A DNA stretch of 64,000 nt, from assembly GCF_052114605.1 (NCBI RefSeq), contig NZ_JBFRFB010000005.1, positions 248,001 through 312,000 on the forward strand, read 5' to 3'. A program made the translations under genes and the position numbers. Numbering within the stretch: position 1 is the first letter of the stretch; every line of letters starts with the position of its first letter. This document shows, one piece after another, positions 1 through 8,251 of the stretch. Under the pieces are notes generated by a model that was given only the letters and a program-made list of their open reading frames with translations, was not told the DNA's origin and made no database searches. The DNA comes from Microvirga sp052114605 (GTDB taxonomy: Bacteria; Pseudomonadota; Alphaproteobacteria; Rhizobiales; Beijerinckiaceae).

Positions 1-69
1 CCGAAGCCCCTTTATTTGCGCGATCCCGACGCCAAGCCGCAGGACGGGGCGCGCATCGCCCGGCAATGA
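1..69 (+). CDS. tsaB: TsaB, C-terminal end only (tRNA threonylcarbamoyladenosine synthesis)
   Basis: Only the last 22 codons lie in the window; the gene begins upstream. The visible tail contains PLYLRDPDAKPQ, which matches the conserved end of alphaproteobacterial TsaB, the inactive partner that dimerises with TsaD to make the t6A37 modification of ANN-decoding tRNAs. The stop overlaps the start of rimI as ATGA, the usual tsaB-rimI arrangement, so the two are probably translationally coupled. The call rests on a short stretch plus context. Confidence 0.75.
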   Translation, partial: PKPLYLRDPDAKPQDGARIARQ

Positions 70-548
70 GGATTTCCGATCTCTTCAAGCCCGCCCTGCC
101 GCGCATCGAGCCGGTGGGAATGGAGGCTGCCGCGCGCCTTGCCGCGATCCATGGCGCTTCCTTCTCGCGGGCCTGGAGTACGCTCGAATTCGAGCGCCTG
201 CTGGCTGAGCGCGGCGTGGTGGCGGATGGCCTGTTTCTCGGAAACACCACTAAGTCCTCCGGCTTCGTGATGTCGCGGATCGTGCTCGACGAGGCCGAGA
301 TCCTCACCGTCGCCCTTGCACCGGAGGCCCGGGGCAAGAGGCATTCGCCCCCCCTGCTGACCTGCCACCTCGAAGAGCTCTCCCGTCGCGGCGTCAAAAC
401 CGTCCATCTGGAGGTCGAGGAGGGCAACCATCCTGCTCTCGCCCTCTACCGTCGCTTCGGATTCAAGGAAACCGGACGCCGCCAGGGCTATTACCAGAAG
501 CCCGATGGAACACGGGTCGCGGCGCTCACGATGACGCTCGAGCTCTAG
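66..548 (+). CDS. rimI: Ribosomal-protein-alanine N-acetyltransferase RimI (GNAT family)
   Basis: The 160-aa protein is a single GNAT domain. The acetyl-CoA-binding strand and loop (VALAPEARGKRHS, near residues 80-92) is followed by LHLEVEEGNHPALALYRRFGF-type strand-helix features typical of RimI. RimI acetylates the N-terminal alanine of ribosomal protein S18. The position immediately after tsaB, with an ATGA overlap, supports RimI over a generic GNAT. The second glycine of the canonical Q/R-x-x-G-x-G/A loop is an arginine here, which is unusual and may affect cofactor binding. Family assignment is secure; substrate is inferred from context. Confidence 0.85.
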   Translation: MRISDLFKPALPRIEPVGMEAAARLAAIHGASFSRAWSTLEFERLLAERGVVADGLFLGNTTKSSGFVMSRIVLDEAEILTVALAPEARGKRHSPPLLTCHLEELSRRGVKTVHLEVEEGNHPALALYRRFGFKETGRRQGYYQKPDGTRVAALTMTLEL

Positions 549-563
549 AGGATCAAAAGAGAA

Positions 564-607
564 AGCATCGGACCCAAAAGCGCAAATCCACTTTCGGGTC
601 CGATGCT
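564..607. repeat. Palindromic intergenic repeat (AGCATCGGACCC family)
   Basis: Perfect 12-bp arms AGCATCGGACCC and GGGTCCGATGCT flank a 20-base loop that carries the internal CCAAAAG/CACTTTC remnant shared with copies at 21541-21654. It lies between rimI and the Fur-type gene. It could fold as an RNA hairpin at the end of the rimI transcript, but there is no clear T tract, so I call it a dispersed repeat. Confidence 0.7.
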
Positions 608-660
608 GTAGCCCCGCTCGGGCAAGTCTCCTATAAGCATGACCAGGGAGAGATGAAGCC

Positions 661-1116
661 TTGGCCGCACGGACCAGTCATACAGTCAGAACACGCCGCT
701 CGGACGCCATCGAGCGCGCCTGCCGGGACAAGGGCCTGCGCATGACGGGTCAGCGCAAGATCATCGCGCAAGTGCTCGACGCCGCAGACGATCATCCGGA
801 CGTGGTGGAACTGCACCGGCGCGCGGCCGCCGTGGATGACCGGATCTCGCTGTCCACCGTCTATCGCACGGTGCGGCTGTTCGAATCGGAAGGCATTCTC
901 GAACGGCTCGATTTCCGCGACGGGCGCTCCCGCTATGAGCAGGCGGCGCGCGAACATCACGACCATCTCATCAATTTAGAGACCGGCGACGTGATCGAAT
1001 TCCGCTCGGAGGAGATCGAGGCGCTGCAGACCGAGATCGCCAGGCGCCTCGGCTACAAGGTGGTCTATCATCGGCTCGAACTCTATGCGGTGCCCATCGA
1101 CAAGGACGAGGCGTGA
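661..1116 (+). CDS. Fur/Mur-family metal-responsive repressor
   Basis: The 151-aa protein has an N-terminal winged helix (RMTGQRKIIAQVL, then STVYRTVRLFESEGIL as recognition region) and a C-terminal metal-binding dimerisation domain with HHDHLINLETG and YHRLELY. Those features match Fur and the manganese-responsive Mur of rhizobia better than Irr or Zur. The CxxC zinc pairs of many Fur proteins are absent, as in alphaproteobacterial Fur/Mur. Translation likely starts at a TTG preceded by GGAGAG. The stop overlaps the GTG of the next gene. Whether it senses Fe or Mn cannot be told from sequence, so no symbol is given. Confidence 0.85.
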   Translation: MAARTSHTVRTRRSDAIERACRDKGLRMTGQRKIIAQVLDAADDHPDVVELHRRAAAVDDRISLSTVYRTVRLFESEGILERLDFRDGRSRYEQAAREHHDHLINLETGDVIEFRSEEIEALQTEIARRLGYKVVYHRLELYAVPIDKDEA

Positions 1117-1880
1117 GCAAACTCGTCGTCGCCGCGAAACTCGCGCTGCTCGCGCTGTTCGCTCTCGTGCTCGCGCCGGTGCAATTGGCGAGCATTCGCT
1201 TCGGCTTTTCGCCGATGCACCACATTCCTGTATGGTTTCACCGGTTTCTGCTGCGGCTTTTCAACGTGCGCGTGATCGAGAAGGGAACGCCGCCGACCGA
1301 CGTGCCGACGCTCGTGGTATCGAACCACGTCTCCTGGCTCGACATTCCCGTCATCGGCTCCCTGCATCCGCTTTCCTTCATCGCGAAATCGGAGGTCGAG
1401 AACTGGCCGGTGGTCGGGCTTTTGGCGAAACTCCAGCGCTCCGTCTTCATCGACCGGCAGCGCCGCAAGGCAACGGCGGAGGTGAACGATGCGCTGGCTC
1501 ATCGGCTCGTGAAAGGCGAGGCGATCGTGCTCTTCGCCGAAGGCACCACGGGCGACGGCAATCGCCTCCTGCCTTTCCGCTCCTCGCTCGTCGGCGCGGC
1601 TCAAGGAGCGCTCGCCCACGATGCCGTCGAGACCGTCTATCTCCAGCCGCTGGCCATCGCCTATACGCGCCGCGACGGCCTCCCCGTCACCCGCCGCGAC
1701 CGGCCTTTCATCGCCTGGTACGGCGACATGGACCTCGCGCCTCATCTGGCGCTTTTCGTCAAAGGCCACGCCATCGACGTGGTGGCGACCTGGGGCGATC
1801 CGATCCCCTTCAACGGCAGCCGCAAGGAAGCCACCGCCGCCGCGGAAGCCTCCGTCCGCAGGGCGCTGAAGGCGGCTTAG
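1113..1880 (+). CDS. plsC: 1-acyl-sn-glycerol-3-phosphate acyltransferase (PlsC-type)
   Basis: The 255-aa protein has an N-terminal hydrophobic anchor (residues about 5-30). It carries the acyltransferase motifs NHVSWLDI (HX4D catalytic pair, near residue 71), FIDRQRR and FAEGTT (block III, near residue 139). These enzymes acylate lysophosphatidic acid to phosphatidic acid at the inner membrane. A related enzyme, OlsA, makes ornithine lipid in rhizobia and cannot be excluded. The GTG start overlaps the stop of the Fur-type gene, so both are probably cotranscribed. The 3' end overlaps the convergent LysR gene by four bases. Confidence 0.85.
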   Translation: MSKLVVAAKLALLALFALVLAPVQLASIRFGFSPMHHIPVWFHRFLLRLFNVRVIEKGTPPTDVPTLVVSNHVSWLDIPVIGSLHPLSFIAKSEVENWPVVGLLAKLQRSVFIDRQRRKATAEVNDALAHRLVKGEAIVLFAEGTTGDGNRLLPFRSSLVGAAQGALAHDAVETVYLQPLAIAYTRRDGLPVTRRDRPFIAWYGDMDLAPHLALFVKGHAIDVVATWGDPIPFNGSRKEATAAAEASVRRALKAA

Positions 1881-2806
1881 CTCTCCGAAGCCTCCGCCTG
1901 TGCGCGAGCCTCGTCCAGCAGCCAGGCCCGGAAGGCCGCGATGGCGGGGCGCTCGGCCACATCCTCCGGACAGACGATGTAGTACTGGTAGCTGCCCCTC
2001 GCCTGATGCGGGAAAGGCCTCACGAGGCGGCCCGCCGACAGGTGATCGCCGATCAGCGCAGTGGTGGCGAGCGCCACGCCTTGCCCGGCTGCCGCCGCCT
2101 GAAGGCAGAGATAGGTATGTGTGAAGCGCGGGCCGCGTGACGTGTCGATTCCCGTCACGCCGATGGCGGCGAGCCATGTGTCCCAGTTCGTGTAGTCTAG
2201 AATGCCCTCCGCGATCTCGTGGATAAGCGTGTGGCGGCGCAGATCGTCGGGTTCCCGCAAGGGCTTTTCGGGATCGTTCAGCAGGGCGGTGCTGCACACG
2301 GCGAAGAAATACTCCTCCATCAGGAGGTCCGTCCGCAAACCCGGATAATTGCCGCGTCCGAAGCGGATCGCGACATCCACGTCGTCCCGGGCGAAATCGG
2401 TGAGCCGCATCGATACCGCCACGCGCACGTCGATCTCGGGCTCGCGCTCCCGGAACGCGCCGAGCCTCGGGATGAGCCAGTTCGTGGCGAGGCTCGGCAT
2501 GACGCTGACGGTGACCACGTGGGAATTCTCAGGTCTCAGCGCCTGCGCGGTCGCCTCATCGAGCCGGTTGAGCGTGTCGGTGACGGCATTGGCATAGCGC
2601 TGGCCAAGCGAAGTCAGCGCCACGCCCTTAGCTGGAAGGCGCACGAATAACGGCCGCCCGATCCAGTCCTCCAAGGACTTGATCTGCTGGCCGACCGCGC
2701 TCGCAGTGACGGCGATTTCGTCGCCGGCCTTTTCGAAACTGAGATGACGGGCGGCCGCCTCGAAAGCGCGAAGAGCATTGAGCGGTGGCAGTCGGCGGCG
2801 GGCCAT
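1877..2806 (-). CDS. LysR-family regulator, GcvA-like
   Basis: The 309-aa protein begins RRRLPPLNALRAFEAAARH, the start typical of GcvA/AmpR-type LysR proteins, with the helix-turn-helix in residues about 20-45 and a periplasmic-binding-like effector domain after residue 95. I chose the ATG at 2806 because AGGGAAG lies just upstream; an upstream in-frame extension to 2914 lacks family similarity. It is divergent from a DUF1127 gene and a glutathione S-transferase gene, which are its most likely targets. A 9-bp inverted repeat sits in the shared intergenic region. Its ligand is unknown. Confidence 0.85.
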   Translation of the reverse strand: MARRRLPPLNALRAFEAAARHLSFEKAGDEIAVTASAVGQQIKSLEDWIGRPLFVRLPAKGVALTSLGQRYANAVTDTLNRLDEATAQALRPENSHVVTVSVMPSLATNWLIPRLGAFREREPEIDVRVAVSMRLTDFARDDVDVAIRFGRGNYPGLRTDLLMEEYFFAVCSTALLNDPEKPLREPDDLRRHTLIHEIAEGILDYTNWDTWLAAIGVTGIDTSRGPRFTHTYLCLQAAAAGQGVALATTALIGDHLSAGRLVRPFPHQARGSYQYYIVCPEDVAERPAIAAFRAWLLDEARAQAEASES

Positions 2807-2826
2807 GAGCTTCCCTAAAGATCGAT

Positions 2827-2849
2827 TTGCCCAAGTTGAGCTTGGGCAA
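2827..2849. promoter_or_regulatory. Inverted repeat between divergent LysR and DUF1127 genes
   Basis: TTGCCCAAG-N5-CTTGGGCAA, perfect over 9 bp per arm, lies 20 bp upstream of the LysR start. Its place between the regulator and a divergent transcription unit suggests an operator, probably for autoregulation; this is inference from position and symmetry. It could alternatively form an RNA hairpin in the LysR leader. Confidence 0.5.
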
Positions 2850-2932
2850 CAGGCAAGGACTTCTCGTTTGCTCGGCAGCCCCTTCAGGAGCATCCTTCTC
2901 TCATAGAAACACACCTCTGATGGAGGCCTGCC

Positions 2933-3151
2933 ATGGCAACCGGATACGCCACAGTAAATCTTGGGTTCGCAAGGGCCAAGCCCGAAAGGAAGACGACGAT
3001 GCTCGACTATCTTCTCCGCTTCGAATACTGGCTCGACAACCGCTCATCCAGCCGCGAGCTTTACCGCATGAACGACCGCGATCTGGCAGATATGGGCTTG
3101 TCCAAGGCCGATGTGGACGGCTTGAATGGCGCCTTCTGGGAAAACTCCTGA
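2933..3151 (+). CDS. Small DUF1127-domain protein
   Basis: The 72-aa product carries a C-terminal DUF1127 motif, ELYRMNDRDLADMGLSKADV (residues 44-63). DUF1127 proteins are short, basic and frequent in Rhizobiales; some bind RNA and affect phosphate and central metabolism, but the role here is unknown. Two starts have good ribosome sites: ATG 2933 (GGAGG) and ATG 2999 (AAAGGAAG), the latter giving the bare 50-aa form. It is divergent from the LysR gene and followed 20 bp later by a GST gene, so all three may form one regulatory unit. Confidence 0.8.
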   Translation: MATGYATVNLGFARAKPERKTTMLDYLLRFEYWLDNRSSSRELYRMNDRDLADMGLSKADVDGLNGAFWENS

Positions 3152-3171
3152 TCCTGCCAGAAAGATCGACG

Positions 3172-3855
3172 ATGAAGCTTTATTCCGGCGCTGTCAGCCT
3201 CTTCTCACGCAAGGTCGAAATCGCCCTGCATGAGAAGGGGCTTTCCTTCGAGCGCATCCAGGTCCCCTTCAGCCAGACCGAGGGCTACAGCCCGAAGGAC
3301 CCGGCGGTGCTCACCGCCAATCCGAAAGGGCAGGTGCCCGTCTTCGTGGGTGATGGCCTCGTGCTCTACGATTCCACCGTGATCGTGGAATATCTGGAGG
3401 ATGCCTATCCCACGCCGCCTCTCTTCCCGAAGGAGCCGAAGGAGCGGGCACGCTGCCGCCTGCTCGATGTCTTCGCCGACGAGGTGATGCTGGCCTCCTT
3501 CCGCCCCCTGATGCACCGGACGGAGCCGCACGAGGTAAACGATCCGCGCTTTCTCGCGAACGAGGCGAAGGCCAGGGAGGCCGAGCCTGCTATCGCAGGC
3601 CATTTCGCTACCCTTGAACGCGCGCTGTCGGACAAGCCTTATCTCTGCGGCACGTTTTCCGCCGCCGATATCGCCGCTTTCATGGCCGTGTTCTGGGTTC
3701 GCCGCCTCGGTGGTCCTTCGTTGAAACCCTACCCGGCTCTCGCGGCTTGGTACACCCGCCTCGCCGAGCGCCCGGCTTTCGCCGAAGTCAGCGCCGCGAT
3801 CCTCCAGGCCGACCGGGAGATTTCAGCGCCGGTCGAAGGCGCGTTCCGGGATTAG
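3172..3855 (+). CDS. Glutathione S-transferase family protein
   Basis: The 227-aa protein has an N-terminal thioredoxin-like domain (residues 1-80) with SLFSRKVEIAL, the cis-proline strand NPKGQVPVF and the glutathione-binding YDSTVIVEYLED, then an all-helical C-terminal domain. This matches cytosolic bacterial GSTs. The putative catalytic Ser/Cys position is Ser near residue 9-12, so it is probably not a cysteine-type (beta-class) enzyme. Substrate is unknown. The start is the ATG at 3172; a longer in-frame reading from 2827 is a shadow of the DUF1127 gene. It is likely co-regulated with the adjacent LysR gene. Confidence 0.85.
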   Translation: MKLYSGAVSLFSRKVEIALHEKGLSFERIQVPFSQTEGYSPKDPAVLTANPKGQVPVFVGDGLVLYDSTVIVEYLEDAYPTPPLFPKEPKERARCRLLDVFADEVMLASFRPLMHRTEPHEVNDPRFLANEAKAREAEPAIAGHFATLERALSDKPYLCGTFSAADIAAFMAVFWVRRLGGPSLKPYPALAAWYTRLAERPAFAEVSAAILQADREISAPVEGAFRD

Positions 3856-3899
3856 CAGGAGAGAATCGTCATCCCGGGCGGTGTAAGCTCAGCCCCTTT

Positions 3900-4093
3900 G
3901 TCATTCCGGGGCGCCGCAGGTGTGGAAACCCATAAACACTTGTGGTTCAGAAAGTGGTGAGAAGCGTCCCACTCTATGCTGCAATCGTCGTGGTTATGGG
4001 TTCCGGGCTCTCGCTACCACTCGCCCCGGAATGACAGAGGGGCGCCACACCCTGAATCCGATCCCGGATCTCCGCTTCGCTCCGTCCGGGATG
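3900..4093. repeat. Two palindromic repeats in the GST-miaB gap
   Basis: The 348-bp gap between GST and miaB has no gene. GTCATTCCGGGGC at 3900 pairs with GCCCCGGAATGAC at 4023, enclosing a segment with GTGGAAACCCATAAAC and TATGGGTTCCGGGCTC that recurs near 44765-44893. A second hairpin, ATCCCGGA...TCCGGGAT, follows at about 4062-4093 and is related to the one at 23727. These look like dispersed non-coding repeats; any effect on transcript ends is untested. Confidence 0.7.
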
Positions 4094-4203
4094 ACCCATA
4101 CGCGAACCGCTTCCGCGATTGAGCCAAACAGCCGCTATTCTCTTGGGAGAACAAAAGGCTTAAAAGGGCGCCTGATTTCTCCGACAGCAGACAGGCCGGT
4201 CTC

Positions 4204-5562
4204 GTGAAAAAAGTCTTCGTCAAATCCTATGGCTGCCAGATGAACGTCTACGATGCCGAGCGCATGGCGGACATGCTGGCGACTGAAGGCTATGCCGAGA
4301 CCAAGGCCATGGAGGAGGCTGACCTCGTCATCCTCAACACCTGCCATATCCGCGAAAAGGCCGCCGAGAAGGTCTATTCGGAACTGGGCCGCGTGCGCGA
4401 GATGAAGCAGGAGCGCGAGGCGCAAGGGCAGGAGATCAAGGTCGTGGTCGCGGGCTGCGTCGCCCAGGCCGAAGGTAAAGAAATTCTGCGCCGCGCGCCC
4501 GCCGTGGACGTGGTGGTCGGCCCGCAGAACTATCACAACCTGCCCCAGCTTCTGAAAAAGCCCCGCTCGGAGCGCGTGGTCGATACGGAATTTCCCATCG
4601 AGGACAAGTTCGACCACCTGCCCGCCCCGACCAAGGCCCGCACCCAGAGCCGTGGCGTCTCGGCCTTCCTGACGATTCAGGAGGGTTGCGACAAGTTCTG
4701 TACCTTCTGCGTGGTGCCCTATACCCGCGGCGCCGAGGTCTCGCGCCCTGTCGCCAAGATCGTGGACGAAGCGCTGCGTCTCGCCGATGCGGGCGTGCGC
4801 GAACTGACGCTGATCGGGCAGAATGTGAACGCCTATCACGGCGAGGGGCCGGACGGGCTCGTATGGACGCTCGGCCGCCTGCTCCATCGCCTGGCCGATA
4901 TCCCCGGCATCGTGCGGCTTCGCTACATGACGAGCCATCCGCGTGACATGGACGAGGAGCTGATCGCCGCCCATCGCGATATTCCTGCCGTCATGCCCTA
5001 TCTGCACTTGCCCGTGCAGTCCGGCTCCGACCGCATTCTCGACGTGATGAACCGCAAGCATACGGGCGACGAATACCGCCGCGTGATCGAGCGTGTTCGC
5101 GCCGTGCAGCCGAATCTTGCCCTGTCCTCCGACTTCATCGTCGGCTTCCCCGGCGAGACGGATGAAGAATTCGAGGACACCATGAGGCTTATCGCCGATG
5201 TGGGCTTTGCCAGCTCCTTCTCGTTCAAGTACAGCCCCCGCCCCGGCACGCCCGCGGCGGAGATCGAAACCCAGGTTTCCGAGGCTGTGAAGTCCGAGCG
5301 GCTGGCGCGCCTGCAAAATCTGTTGGAAACCCAAAGACAGGCTTTCAATCACGGAACCGTTGGTCAGACTCTGGACGTTCTCTTGGAGAAGCCGGGTCGT
5401 TACCCGGGCCAGATGGCCGGCAAGTCGCCCTATATGCAACCTGTGCAGTTTGACAGCGACAGCCACCGGATTGGTGATATCGTGACGGTGCGGATCACGC
5501 AGACAAGCACCAACAGCTTGTTCGGGGAAGTGGTCGAGCCAGGCTCCCAGGCCGCGGCCTGA
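4204..5562 (+). CDS. miaB: tRNA-2-methylthio-N6-dimethylallyladenosine synthase MiaB
   Basis: The 452-aa radical-SAM methylthiotransferase converts i6A37 to ms2i6A37 in tRNAs reading UNN codons. The N-terminal UPF0004 domain has its three Fe-S cysteines in SYGCQMN, NTCHIREKA and VAGCVAQAEG. The radical SAM motif CDKFCTFC lies near residues 162-169, and a C-terminal TRAM domain covers about 385-450. Length is normal. The GTG start gives MKKVFVKSYGCQMN. It is followed after 30 bp by phoH, as in most alphaproteobacteria, and probably heads the miaB-phoH-ybeY-corC-lnt operon. Confidence 0.97.
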   Translation: MKKVFVKSYGCQMNVYDAERMADMLATEGYAETKAMEEADLVILNTCHIREKAAEKVYSELGRVREMKQEREAQGQEIKVVVAGCVAQAEGKEILRRAPAVDVVVGPQNYHNLPQLLKKPRSERVVDTEFPIEDKFDHLPAPTKARTQSRGVSAFLTIQEGCDKFCTFCVVPYTRGAEVSRPVAKIVDEALRLADAGVRELTLIGQNVNAYHGEGPDGLVWTLGRLLHRLADIPGIVRLRYMTSHPRDMDEELIAAHRDIPAVMPYLHLPVQSGSDRILDVMNRKHTGDEYRRVIERVRAVQPNLALSSDFIVGFPGETDEEFEDTMRLIADVGFASSFSFKYSPRPGTPAAEIETQVSEAVKSERLARLQNLLETQRQAFNHGTVGQTLDVLLEKPGRYPGQMAGKSPYMQPVQFDSDSHRIGDIVTVRITQTSTNSLFGEVVEPGSQAAA

Positions 5563-5592
5563 CACTTTCTCCTGCGAAGAGAGTTTTCTTTC

Positions 5593-6723
5593 GTGGCATC
5601 CCCGCCGCGAAAAACAAAGGAGAGGCATTTGAGGCCAGCGGACAACGCGACCGCACGAGCGCAAAAGGGCAGATCCCCCAGCACTTCGCATCCAGGCGTC
5701 GAGGAAGAGGCGGAAATCATCCTCACCTTCGACGACAACCGCCTCGCCAGCCTAGTCTTCGGGCAATACGACCAGAATCTCGCGCATCTGGAGCGCCGCC
5801 TGAACGTGGCCGCCGTCGCCAATGGCAATCGGGTCACCGTGAAGGGCACACCCGAATCGACCGAGATGGCCCGGCGCGTTCTCGAAAGCCTGTATGACCG
5901 GGCCCGCCAGGGCGGCCCCATGGGCACCGGCGACGTAGACGGCACCATCCACGAAGCTACCCTTCAAGGTTCCCTGTTCTCTCCCGAGGAAGCCCCGGCT
6001 CCGGGCCTCTCCGCCTTCGACCATATCTCCACCCGCAAGCGCGGTCCGGTGCGCGCCCGCAACGCGGCGCAGAACACCTATATCAAGGCGCTCAAGCAGA
6101 ACGAGCTGACCTTCGCGGAAGGCCCTGCCGGTACTGGCAAGACCTGGCTTGCGGTCGGCTATGCCGTCTCGCTGCTCGAAGCCGGTCAGGTGGACCGCCT
6201 CATCATCTCTCGTCCGGCCGTGGAAGCGGGCGAGCGCCTAGGCTTCCTGCCCGGCGATTTGCGCGAGAAGGTCGATCCTTATCTGCGCCCGATCTACGAC
6301 GCTCTCTACGACTTCATGGAAGCGCGCCATGTGGACCGGGGCCTCCAGACCGGCATGATCGAGATCGCGCCGCTCGCCTTCATGCGCGGGCGCACGCTCA
6401 CCAACGCACTGGTTCTGCTGGACGAGGCCCAGAACACCACCACCATGCAGATGAAGATGTTCCTGACCCGTCTCGGCGAGGGCTCGCGCATGATCATCAC
6501 CGGCGACCCGACGCAGATCGACCTGCCGCCGGGCCAGAAGTCCGGTCTCGTGGAAGCCGTGCGCATCCTGCAGGAAGTCGAGGGCATCTCCCGCGTCACC
6601 TTCAAGGAAGGCGACGTTGTGCGCCACGACCTCGTGCGTCGCATCGTAGCGGCCTACGACACCGACTTCCGCAACAATCCACCTCAGGAAACCTCTTACC
6701 GGGATCGGAATTTCAGGCCGTGA
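5593..6723 (+). CDS. phoH: PhoH-like ATPase
   Basis: The 376-aa protein has a C-terminal P-loop ATPase domain with Walker A GPAGTGKTWLA near residue 177 and Walker B LVLLDEAQNTT near residue 272, preceded by an N-terminal segment resembling a KH-like fold (residues about 35-100). PhoH/YbeZ proteins work with YbeY and are linked to rRNA maturation; the biochemical role is not settled. Start is taken as GTG 5593. The stop overlaps the GTG of ybeY, which supports coupled expression. Confidence 0.93.
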   Translation: MASPPRKTKERHLRPADNATARAQKGRSPSTSHPGVEEEAEIILTFDDNRLASLVFGQYDQNLAHLERRLNVAAVANGNRVTVKGTPESTEMARRVLESLYDRARQGGPMGTGDVDGTIHEATLQGSLFSPEEAPAPGLSAFDHISTRKRGPVRARNAAQNTYIKALKQNELTFAEGPAGTGKTWLAVGYAVSLLEAGQVDRLIISRPAVEAGERLGFLPGDLREKVDPYLRPIYDALYDFMEARHVDRGLQTGMIEIAPLAFMRGRTLTNALVLLDEAQNTTTMQMKMFLTRLGEGSRMIITGDPTQIDLPPGQKSGLVEAVRILQEVEGISRVTFKEGDVVRHDLVRRIVAAYDTDFRNNPPQETSYRDRNFRP

Positions 6724-7196
6724 TCGAGATCGACATCATGATCGAGGAGGGCGACTGGGAGACGATCCCGGACGCGGAGGGCCTTGCCCGGAAAGCGGCC
6801 TCGGCGGCGCTTGCCGTCACCTATGAGGCCGCCGGTGATTTCGAGGCGACGGTCATGCTTACCGACGATACGCATATCCGGGAGTTGAACCGCGACTGGC
6901 GGGCCAAGGACAAGCCGACCAACGTGCTGTCCTTCCCGGCGCCTGAAATGCCCGGTGCGACAGGGCCTCGCCATTTGGGCGATATTGCTTTAGCTTACGA
7001 GACACTGGTGCGCGAATCCGAGGAGGAATCCAAGGAGCTTGCGCATCATTTTGTCCATTTGATCGTTCATGGAGTCCTGCATCTTCTCGGCTACGACCAC
7101 GAGGTCGAGGCGGAGGCGGAAATCATGGAAGCTCTCGAGGTAAAGGCGCTCGCCACCCTTGGCATCGCCGACCCTTATCGCGATATGGCAGCATGA
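6720..7196 (+). CDS. ybeY: Endoribonuclease YbeY (16S rRNA maturation)
   Basis: The 158-aa metalloprotein has the UPF0054 signature HGVLHLLGYDH near residues 117-127, whose three histidines bind zinc. YbeY processes the 3' end of 16S rRNA and acts in ribosome quality control; in Sinorhizobium it also affects small-RNA regulation. The GTG start overlaps the phoH stop. Neighbouring phoH and corC complete the conserved cluster. Length is normal and all metal ligands are present. Confidence 0.95.
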   Translation: MIEIDIMIEEGDWETIPDAEGLARKAASAALAVTYEAAGDFEATVMLTDDTHIRELNRDWRAKDKPTNVLSFPAPEMPGATGPRHLGDIALAYETLVRESEEESKELAHHFVHLIVHGVLHLLGYDHEVEAEAEIMEALEVKALATLGIADPYRDMAA

Positions 7197-7228
7197 GCGG
7201 CTGACGCTCGGGCTGAATTCAAACAGAT

Positions 7229-8251
7229 ATGAACGAAGATCGAAGTCGTAGCGAACGCCCTGTCCGACCTAGCAGCGAGACAGACGATACACGCGACCAT
7301 TGGTACGACCGGGTGCTGACCCGGCTGGGCCTCAAACCCCGCGAATCCATCCGTCATGATCTTGAGGATGCCCTCGAGGAATCCGTCGAGGACACGGACT
7401 TTTCGCCCCGGGAAAGGGCGATGCTCAAGAACGTGCTGTCCTTCCACCGCATCCGGGTGGAAGACGCGATGGTGCCACGGGCCGACATCGTCGCGGTAGC
7501 CGCCGACACCAATCTCGGCGAGCTTTTGAACCTCTTCCGCACCGCCGGACATTCCCGTCTTCCGGTCTATGGCGAGACCCTCGATGATCCGAAGGGCATG
7601 GTCCATATCCGCGACTTCCTCGATTTCATTGCCATGCGCGCCGACAGCGGCGCCTCGGAATCGGGCTCGACCGACGAGACGCCTCCGCCGAGCCTCGGCC
7701 AGATCGATCTCTCCATGTTGTTGGCCTCCGCCAATATCCTGCGCCCCGTCCTCTTCGTGCCGCGCTCCATGCCCGCCATCGACCTTCTGGTGCGCATGCA
7801 GGCGACCCGCACCCACATGGCCCTCGTGATCGACGAATACGGCGGCACGGACGGCCTTGTCTCCATCGAGGACCTCGTGGAGATGGTGGTGGGCGATATC
7901 GAGGACGAACACGATGTCGACGCCACGATCACCATCGTGAAAGCGGCCGACGGCACCTATATCGCCGATGCCCGCGCCAGCCTCGAAGAGATCATGGAGA
8001 TGCTCGGCGTCGATCTCTCCGGTGAGGAAGGTGCCGAGGACATCGACACGATCGGCGGCTTCATCGTCACGGTCGCCGGACGCGTGCCGTCCCGAAGCGA
8101 GGTGATCGAGGGACCGAACGGCCTAGAATTCGAGGTTCTCGACGCGGATCCCCGCCGGGTGAAGCGCCTGCGCATCCTGCAGCGGAACATGGACTCGACC
8201 TCCGTGGAGGTTCCTCTCCTGCCGCCGCCCCATAACGCCGCCGCCGAATGA
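7229..8251 (+). CDS. CBS-domain protein of the CorC/HlyC type
   Basis: The 340-aa soluble protein has two CBS domains (residues about 75-135 with VPRADIVAVAADT, and about 160-220 with FVPRSMPAIDLLVRM) and a C-terminal CorC_HlyC transporter-associated domain (about 235-320). E. coli CorC/YbeX sits in the same ybeZ-ybeY-ybeX-lnt order and is linked to Mg/Co handling and ribosome metabolism. The old name hemolysin is misleading. The stop overlaps the lnt start as ATGA. CBS domains usually bind adenylates; ligand not known here. Confidence 0.9.
   Translation: MNEDRSRSERPVRPSSETDDTRDHWYDRVLTRLGLKPRESIRHDLEDALEESVEDTDFSPRERAMLKNVLSFHRIRVEDAMVPRADIVAVAADTNLGELLNLFRTAGHSRLPVYGETLDDPKGMVHIRDFLDFIAMRADSGASESGSTDETPPPSLGQIDLSMLLASANILRPVLFVPRSMPAIDLLVRMQATRTHMALVIDEYGGTDGLVSIEDLVEMVVGDIEDEHDVDATITIVKAADGTYIADARASLEEIMEMLGVDLSGEEGAEDIDTIGGFIVTVAGRVPSRSEVIEGPNGLEFEVLDADPRRVKRLRILQRNMDSTSVEVPLLPPPHNAAAE

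Noticed and set aside
1083..2297. A 404-codon minus-strand frame across plsC and the LysR gene
   Set aside because: It overlaps two complete, motif-bearing genes and has no protein-like features.
4135..5691. A 518-codon open frame antisense to miaB
   Set aside because: miaB on the plus strand is complete with all motifs; the antisense frame shows no family features.
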